Positions 31,738 to 37,205 of a DNA stretch of 37,205 nucleotides are shown here, in pieces (the stretch's first letter is position 1; every line of letters begins with the position of its first letter). Origin of the DNA: Nitrospinota bacterium (GTDB taxonomy: Bacteria > Nitrospinota_A > UBA7883 > JACRGQ01). The stretch lies in NCBI GenBank assembly GCA_016200345.1, contig JACQEX010000065.1, positions 1-37,205 on the forward strand, in the 5' to 3' direction. The notes below the pieces were generated by a model, which was not told where the DNA came from, did not search any database, and saw nothing but the letters and a program-made list of their open reading frames with translations. The position numbers and the translations under genes are program-made.

Positions 31738-33024
31738 TCACGAGGCTCGGCGGGATTTTGTGCTTTCCTCCTCGCTGGCCCGCCGAATCAACCGCGCTCC
31801 GCGCTGGCCCGTTATGTATCCGTACATCCACTCGATGAGCACCCGCGCCCTGTTTTTGTAAAGCGTCAGGTACATGAGGTGAATCATTGACCAGGTACAC
31901 CAGGCCAAAAACCCGTCGTATTTCATGCCAAAAACCTGCGCCACAGCCCTGCTTCTGCCGATTGTCGCCATCGTCCCGTTGTCGCGGTATTTAAAAGGGC
32001 GCGTTTGTTTTCCGACGAGGTTTTCCCCGATTATCTTTGCGACGTAGCGTCCCTGTTGGATCGCAACCGGGGCCACGCCCGGCAGGGGCGCGCCGTCCTT
32101 AGTCTTGCAGTGCGCGGCGTCGCCAATCACAAAAATTTCCGGGTGGTTTGCAATCGAAAGGTTCGGCTCCACCACAACCCTCCCCTGCCTGTCCATTTGC
32201 GCCCCCAGCGTCCGCAAAACGGGGGACGCCTGGTTTCCCGCCGCCCAGATGATGTTTGTGGAGCGGATAAGCCTCTCCCCCACCAGCACCCCCTCGGCGT
32301 TTATTTCCGTCACCATCTTTCCCGTAATCGCCTCCACCCCCAGCCTTTCCAAATCGGACTGCGCCCTTTTCCCCAGTTCCGGCGGCATGGTCGGAAGAAG
32401 CCTGTCGGCGCCCTCCACTATGTAGACCCTCGCATTGCGCGAGTCAATCCGCTTGAAATTTTTCAGCATGGCGTGGTTGGCAATTTCCGCAATCACACCG
32501 GCAAGCTCCACCCCGGTGGGGCCGCCGCCGATTACGACAAAGTTCATAAAAGTCTGCGCCTGCGAATGGCTGTCGCACAACTCGGCGTGCTCGAAGCTCA
32601 CCAGTATGTTCTCGCGTATGGTGAGCGCGTCGTCGAGCGTTTTTAATCCGGGCGCGAATTTTTCCCACTCGTTCTTGCCGAAATATGAGTGCCGCGCCCC
32701 GGTCGCGACAACCAGCAGGTCGTACGCCAGCGGCGCGTGGTTGTGGAGGTGTATCTCGCGCGCCTCCACGTCAACGCGCAGAACCTCGCTCATCAGCACC
32801 AGCGTGTTTTCGTGCTCGCGGAGAATTTTGCGGACCGGGGAGGCGATGTCCTCCGGCGCAAGCGCGGCGGTGGCCACCTGGTATAACAGAGGCTGGAAAA
32901 GGTGGTGGTTTGTGCGATCCACCACCACAATGTCGTAATCGGCCCTCGCCAGACGCAGGGCCACGTTTAGCCCGCCGAACCCGGCGCCGATTATCACGAG
33001 CCGCTTGCGAAGTTTTTTTGCCAT
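31738..33024 (-). CDS. ndh: Type II NADH:quinone oxidoreductase (NDH-2)
   Basis: 428 residues. It transfers electrons from NADH to quinone without proton pumping, at the inner face of the membrane. The FAD motif is GAGFGGLN (13-20), the NADH motif is IGGGPTGVELAG (165-176), the FAD-closing segment is VIGDAAH, and the AIQQGRYVA region is the quinone-site motif. The C-terminus carries a membrane-binding amphipathic part (FLAWCTWSMIHLMYLTLY, then WMYGYITGQRG). The VVDRTNHHLFQPLLYQVATA stretch is typical. It starts 8 nt after the phosphoglucomutase stop, so the two probably share a transcript. Confidence 0.95.
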   Translation of the reverse strand: MAKKLRKRLVIIGAGFGGLNVALRLARADYDIVVVDRTNHHLFQPLLYQVATAALAPEDIASPVRKILREHENTLVLMSEVLRVDVEAREIHLHNHAPLAYDLLVVATGARHSYFGKNEWEKFAPGLKTLDDALTIRENILVSFEHAELCDSHSQAQTFMNFVVIGGGPTGVELAGVIAEIANHAMLKNFKRIDSRNARVYIVEGADRLLPTMPPELGKRAQSDLERLGVEAITGKMVTEINAEGVLVGERLIRSTNIIWAAGNQASPVLRTLGAQMDRQGRVVVEPNLSIANHPEIFVIGDAAHCKTKDGAPLPGVAPVAIQQGRYVAKIIGENLVGKQTRPFKYRDNGTMATIGRSRAVAQVFGMKYDGFLAWCTWSMIHLMYLTLYKNRARVLIEWMYGYITGQRGARLIRRASEEESTKSRRAS

Positions 33025-33031
33025 CGGCGCC

Positions 33032-34669
33032 TTACAAGGCCGAGGAGACGATGGCCCGCGCGTCTTCCTGAATTTTGCGCAGGTGGCTTTCGCCGAGGAA
33101 ACTCTCGGCGTATATCTTATAAATGTCCTCGGTGCCGGAGGGCCTCGCCGCGAACCAGCCGTTTTTTGTGACCACCTTGAGTCCGCCGATGGACGCGCCG
33201 TTGCCGGGCGCCTTGGTCAGCTTGCTGATAATTTTTTCTCCCGCAAGTTCCTCGGACTTCACCTGCTCCGGCGAGAGGTTGGAAAGCGAGGTCTTTTGCG
33301 CCGGGGTGGCCGGTGCGTCAATCCGCTGGTAAACGGGCTTTCCGTACTTTTCCTCCAGCCCCTTATACAACTCGCCGGGATCCCTGCCAAATTTTGAGGT
33401 AATCTCAGCCGCGAGAAGGTTCATTATTATTCCGTCCTTGTCCGTGGTCCAGACCGTTCCGTCCTTGCGTAGAAAGGAGGCGCCGGAGCTCTCCTCGCCG
33501 CCGAAACCGTAGGAGCCGTCGGAAAGCCCCTCGACAAACCATTTAAACCCGACCGGAACCTCGGAAAGTTTTTTGCCCAACCCCTCGGCGACCCGGTCAA
33601 TCATGGAGCTGGAGACGAGCGTTTTCCCTATGGCGGCGTCCTTGCGCCAGCCGGGGCGGTGCGAAAATAGGTACGATATCGAAACGGCTAGATAGTGGTT
33701 GGGGTTTAATATCCCCGCGCTTTTTGTAACGACGCCGTGGCGGTCAAAATCCGGGTCGTTGCCAAACGCTATGTCGAAATCGTCCTTTATCGCTATCAGG
33801 CCGGCCATCGCGTACTCGGAGGAGCAGTCCATACGAACCTTGCCGTCCCAGTCCACGCACATAAACGAAAAGGTCGGATCTACGTGCCGGTTTACGACCT
33901 CTATGTCCAGCTTGTATTTGTCCGCAATCGGCTCCCAGTATGCGACGCCGGAGCCTCCCATCGGGTCGGCGCCGATTTTAAGCCGCGCCTTGGCGATTAA
34001 GTCCGTCTCGATTATATTTTTCAGGTCGTCAACGTAAGGGGCGACGTAATCGTACTGGCGCGTTGTGTCGCACCTTAGCGCCTTGTCGAATGTGAATCTT
34101 CTGACGTCTTTGTGCGCGTTGGGGAGAATTTCGTTGGCCCTGTCTTGGATGACTTTTGTAACCGCCGTGTCCGCCGGGCCGCCGTGCGGGGGGTTGTATT
34201 TAATCCCGCCGTCCGAAGGGGGATTGTGCGACGGGGTGATGATTATCCCGTCGGCGAGGCCGGATGTTTTCCCTTTGTTATAGGTGATTATCGCGTGGGA
34301 AATCACCGGGGTCGGCGTGTAACCGCGCCCCCGCTGGATGTTGATGGTGGCGCCGTTGGCCGAAAGAACCTCGCACACGGTGATGAAGGACGGCTCGGAA
34401 AGCGCGTGCGTGTCCATGCCAATGAACAAAGGGCCGGATATGTTTTTAGATTTTCGGTACTCGCAGATCGCCTGAGATATCGCAAGAATGTGCGCCTCGT
34501 TAAAACTATGTTTTGTCGAGGTTCCCCTGTGGCCCGAGGTTTCAAACGACACGCGGTGGGCGGGGTCCGCGGCGTCGGGCAAGTTGGAGTAGTATGCGCT
34601 TACCAGCCTTGGTATGTTCTCCAACTGCTCCTTTGGAACGGGCTTTCCGGCAAATTCGCTTATGGTCAT
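33032..34669 (-). CDS. pgm: Phosphoglucomutase (alpha-D-glucose-phosphate-specific)
   Basis: 545 residues, typical of the E. coli Pgm type. It interconverts glucose-1-phosphate and glucose-6-phosphate. The N-terminal [18 protein letters not shown] (45-62) is the family hallmark. The phospho-serine loop is [16 protein letters not shown] (Ser147), the Mg2+ site is DPDFDR (305-310), the sugar loop is [12 protein letters not shown], and the phosphate loop is [12 protein letters not shown] near the C-terminus. It is divergent from glgB, fitting glycogen metabolism: Glc-1-P is the precursor and breakdown product of glycogen. The 146-nt space between the two starts should hold both promoters. Confidence 0.96.
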   Translation of the reverse strand: MTISEFAGKPVPKEQLENIPRLVSAYYSNLPDAADPAHRVSFETSGHRGTSTKHSFNEAHILAISQAICEYRKSKNISGPLFIGMDTHALSEPSFITVCEVLSANGATINIQRGRGYTPTPVISHAIITYNKGKTSGLADGIIITPSHNPPSDGGIKYNPPHGGPADTAVTKVIQDRANEILPNAHKDVRRFTFDKALRCDTTRQYDYVAPYVDDLKNIIETDLIAKARLKIGADPMGGSGVAYWEPIADKYKLDIEVVNRHVDPTFSFMCVDWDGKVRMDCSSEYAMAGLIAIKDDFDIAFGNDPDFDRHGVVTKSAGILNPNHYLAVSISYLFSHRPGWRKDAAIGKTLVSSSMIDRVAEGLGKKLSEVPVGFKWFVEGLSDGSYGFGGEESSGASFLRKDGTVWTTDKDGIIMNLLAAEITSKFGRDPGELYKGLEEKYGKPVYQRIDAPATPAQKTSLSNLSPEQVKSEELAGEKIISKLTKAPGNGASIGGLKVVTKNGWFAARPSGTEDIYKIYAESFLGESHLRKIQEDARAIVSSAL

Positions 34670-34815
34670 CGCCTATTATTTCCTCTTCACTTAAGCGTTA
34701 TTCAAAAAAGGCCTTTTTCATCCTTTGAAAATACCCCTCTTTCGACGATATTACCAGCCTCTAATAGATGTTAAAATGGCGGCGCATAGGGAACCTTTTT
34801 AAAACGGGGAGTTTG

Positions 34816-37011
34816 ATGAAGCCTACCGCCGCCCAGCAGGAGATTGCGAGGATAATAAACGCCGAGCACTACGACCCGTTTTCCGTACTCGGCATACATG
34901 AAACGGCGGACGGCTCCGTCATCCGTGTTTTCGCGCCGGAGGCTAAGGAAGTATCGGCGATAAACGTCCACAACCGCGTCCTCGTTTTTCCGCTAAAAAA
35001 AATACACGACGACGGTTTTTTCGAGGCGACCATAAAAGGGGCGAAACTGTTCGCCTACGAACTGGACATATTCGGGCACGACGGACGGCATAGAGTGGGG
35101 CGCGACCCGTACAGTTTTTTGCCTCTGTTGGGGGACATGGACCTCCACCTGTTCAAGGAGGGGAACCATTACGAACTGCATAAAAAACTGGGCGCCACCA
35201 TCATGGAGGTGGACGGCGTAAGCGGCGTACGGTTCGCCGTATGGGCCCCAAACGCGCGCAGAGTCTCGGTCGTCGGCGATTTTTGCAATTGGGACGGCAG
35301 GCGCTACCAGATGCGCGTTATGGGCGGCTCCGGGGTGTGGGAGATATTCATTCCGGGAATCGGCAAGTCGGCGATATATAAATTCGAGCTGATGTCCAAG
35401 GACAACCAGGTGTTCACAAAGGCGGACCCATACGCGTTTGCAAGCGAACTGCGCCCCAAAACCGCGAGCGTGGTGTGGGACGTAAACGCCTACCGTTGGG
35501 AAGACGCGGAGTATATGGCGGCGCGGCGCACGAAGGATCTGTTGAACCGCCCGATGAATATTTACGAGGTTCACCTTGCGTCGTGGGCGCACCGCCCGGA
35601 GGACGACGGCTGGCTTTCGTACAGGGAGCTTGCGCCTATGCTGGTGGATTATTGCAAACAGCAAAACTTCACCGACGTGGAGTTGATGCCAATCACGGAG
35701 TTCCCTTACGACCCGTCGTGGGGGTACCAGGTCATCGGGTATTTCAGCCCGACCTCGCGGTTCGGCAGTCCCGACGACTTCAAATTTTTTGTGGACTACT
35801 TTCATAAGCACGGGATAGGCGTGACAATAGACTGGGTTCCGGCGCATTTCCCGAAGGACGATTTCGGACTTAGGCGTTTCGACGGCACCGCGCTTTACGA
35901 GCACGAGGATCCGAGGCTTGGGGAGCACAAGGACTGGGGGACCCTCATTTTCAACTACGGAAGGCACGAGGTGGCAAACTTCCTCCTCTCGTCCGTGCTG
36001 TTCCTTTTGGAAAATTATCATTTGGACGGGATACGGGTGGACGCGGTCGCCTCCATGCTCTATCTGGACTACTCGAAGGAGCCGGGGGAATGGCTTCCAA
36101 ACCAGTTCGGCGGAAACGAGAATCTGGAGGCGATAAAATTCCTCCAGCACATGAACACTGTCGTGCACGACAAATTTCCGGGCGTGACGACCTTCGCCGA
36201 GGAGTCCACCTCCTGGTCGGGCGTGTCGAGGCCCACATACCTCGGCGGGCTTGGGTTCACGATGAAATGGAACATGGGCTGGATGCACGACACGCTTGAT
36301 TATTTCGAGAAAGACCCGGTGTTTAGAAAATTTCACCACGGCTCGCTGACGTTTTCGATGCTCTACGCGTTTCACGAAAACTTTGTTTTGCCGCTGAGCC
36401 ACGACGAGGTGGTGCACGGCAAGGGGGCGCTTTTGAGCAAAATGCCGGGGGACTACTGGCAGAAGTTTGCCAACCTGCGCCTGCTCTTCGGGTATATGTT
36501 CGCGCATCCCGGCAAAAAACTGATTTTTCAAGGCGCCGACATCGGCCAGTGGAACGAGTGGAACCACGAAAAAGGCATGGACTGGATGCTGTTGTTTCAC
36601 GACGCGCACAAGAGCCTGCAAAAATACCTTTCCGATTTGGGGGGGCTTTACCTGAACAACAAATGCATGTGGGAGATAGATTTCAGCCACGAGGGTTTTG
36701 AGTGGGTGGATTTCAACGACTCCGAAAACTCGGTGATATCGTTCAAGCGCAAGGCGAAAAATCCCAAGGATTACATTATATTTGTCTTCAATTTCACGCC
36801 CGTGCCGAGGCACGGATATAGACTCGGAACGACGGAGCCAGTTTTTCACGACGAGGTTTTAAACTCCGACTCGGCGTTGTACCACGGCTCCAACACGGGA
36901 AACGCCGGCGGCGTGTGGGCGGAAAACATACCGTGCAACCAGTGGCCCTGCTCCCTCACCATAACGCTCCCCCCGCTGGGGATGCTCGCCTTCAAACCGA
37001 GGAGGGATTAA
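34816..37011 (+). CDS. glgB: 1,4-alpha-glucan (glycogen) branching enzyme
   Basis: About 731 residues from ATG 34816, which has GGGGAG upstream; the track start at 34768 has none. It creates alpha-1,6 branches in glycogen. It has an N1 domain (HYDPFSVLGIHE...), a CBM48 module (GVRFAVWAPNARRVSVVGDFCNWDG), a GH13 barrel with ELMPITEFPYDPSWGYQVIGYF, nucleophile Asp (about 409) in DGIRVDAVASML, acid/base Glu (about 462) in TFAEEST and the third Asp in PLSHDEVVHGK, then a C-terminal beta-domain. The two-module N-terminus is of the full-length bacterial type. TAAAAT at 34772-34777 may be its -10 box. Confidence 0.96.
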   Translation: MKPTAAQQEIARIINAEHYDPFSVLGIHETADGSVIRVFAPEAKEVSAINVHNRVLVFPLKKIHDDGFFEATIKGAKLFAYELDIFGHDGRHRVGRDPYSFLPLLGDMDLHLFKEGNHYELHKKLGATIMEVDGVSGVRFAVWAPNARRVSVVGDFCNWDGRRYQMRVMGGSGVWEIFIPGIGKSAIYKFELMSKDNQVFTKADPYAFASELRPKTASVVWDVNAYRWEDAEYMAARRTKDLLNRPMNIYEVHLASWAHRPEDDGWLSYRELAPMLVDYCKQQNFTDVELMPITEFPYDPSWGYQVIGYFSPTSRFGSPDDFKFFVDYFHKHGIGVTIDWVPAHFPKDDFGLRRFDGTALYEHEDPRLGEHKDWGTLIFNYGRHEVANFLLSSVLFLLENYHLDGIRVDAVASMLYLDYSKEPGEWLPNQFGGNENLEAIKFLQHMNTVVHDKFPGVTTFAEESTSWSGVSRPTYLGGLGFTMKWNMGWMHDTLDYFEKDPVFRKFHHGSLTFSMLYAFHENFVLPLSHDEVVHGKGALLSKMPGDYWQKFANLRLLFGYMFAHPGKKLIFQGADIGQWNEWNHEKGMDWMLLFHDAHKSLQKYLSDLGGLYLNNKCMWEIDFSHEGFEWVDFNDSENSVISFKRKAKNPKDYIIFVFNFTPVPRHGYRLGTTEPVFHDEVLNSDSALYHGSNTGNAGGVWAENIPCNQWPCSLTITLPPLGMLAFKPRRD

Positions 37012-37032
37012 CTTTTTTCCTTTTCCTATCCT

Positions 37033-37059
37033 CATAGTAGGTGTGTTATACCTACTATG
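37033..37059. terminator. Perfect palindromic hairpin after glgB
   Basis: CATAGTAGGT-GTGTTAT-ACCTACTATG is a perfect 10-bp inverted repeat 22 nt after the glgB stop. A T-rich run precedes rather than follows it (CTTTTTTCCTTTTCC), so it is not a classical terminator on the plus strand. It may protect the mRNA end or be part of a repeat. Confidence 0.55.
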
Positions 37060-37072
37060 GGTTCGAGGCTAT

Positions 37073-37154
37073 TGTAGTGTCCCAGTATCTTACAGACGGT
37101 GTATGCACCGACGCGAATTGGTAGCAACGGGATTCATCCTGTTTCTGCGCCCGC
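37073..37154 (+). repeat. Dispersed repeat, copy B
   Basis: TGTAGTGTCCCAG through ATTCATCCTGTTTCTGCGCCCGC closely matches copy A (18856-18941), including the near-palindrome GGTGTATGCACC. Copy A is on the same strand, copy C (26595-26644) inverted. The final 50 nt of the window show nothing else recognisable. Confidence 0.75.
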
Positions 37155-37205
37155 AGTGAATGGTTGAGACTTTAAAATGTGAATCAGAGCGAGCGGTTTG
37201 AGACT

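Noticed and set aside
34993-36849. 618-residue minus-strand ORF opposite glgB
   Set aside because: It is a shadow of glgB caused by strong third-position G/C bias; no family motifs, no ribosome site, and glgB motifs are complete on the other strand.

Overview
The window looks like chromosomal DNA of a Gram-negative, diderm bacterium. It encodes several signal-peptide and lipobox proteins, a TolC/RND tripartite efflux system, two outer-membrane barrels and a porin. Coding density is high. The DNA is fairly GC-rich, and strong third-position bias produces many long antisense shadow ORFs. The tyrA-cmk-rpsA-sppA order, CarD, and paired DUF3015/DUF4105 genes fit a deltaproteobacterium-like lineage or a neighbouring candidate phylum. 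The porin is of the beta-proteobacterial type. I cannot place the organism to genus.

Layout. 1-4.2 kb: the tail of an unidentified gene, then DUF3015, a DUF4105 (Lnb-like) protein fused to a probable outer-membrane barrel, a lipoprotein alpha/beta hydrolase and a secreted HExxH-type protein. The last three form a tight operon and are a candidate envelope or lipoprotein-processing cassette. 4.3-8.3 kb: a four-gene overlapping operon with a CDF metal exporter, class II fumarase, a JAMM (M67) peptidase and a membrane PASTA protein. 8.4-10.5 kb: an outer-membrane protein, REP-like palindromes, and a divergent sulfur/redox locus (ArsR-type regulator against thioredoxin stub, rhodanese, DUF2892). 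10.5-18.6 kb, all minus strand: a CusRS-like two-component system followed by TolC, membrane-fusion and RND genes. A shared motif upstream of both the regulator and tolC suggests direct control. 18.6-21.6 kb: repeats, a porin, tRNA-Arg(UCG) followed by an 89-bp perfect tandem repeat that begins with the complement of the tRNA 3' end, and a DUF1566 protein. 21.6-25.6 kb: monomeric NADP-isocitrate dehydrogenase (C-terminus frameshifted), ferredoxin/flavodoxin-NADP reductase (internal deletion plus frameshift) and a secreted FxLYD-like protein. 25.6-27.2 kb: a promoter-driven, multi-hairpin candidate non-coding RNA, a tiny Lys/Ala/Glu-rich exported protein, repeats, and CarD. 27.6-31.7 kb: tyrA-cmk-rpsA-sppA. 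31.7-37.0 kb: NDH-2, phosphoglucomutase and, divergently, glycogen branching enzyme.

The most interesting non-routine items are: the candidate structured RNA at about 25.7-25.9 kb; the tRNA-linked tandem palindromic repeat; two families of dispersed palindromic or TIR-like repeats in operon gaps and beside terminators; the DUF3015/DUF4105 cassette; and three redox genes (thioredoxin, NADP reductase, NADP-IDH) that all carry truncating lesions within 15 kb. I found no CRISPR array, prophage or intact insertion sequence.
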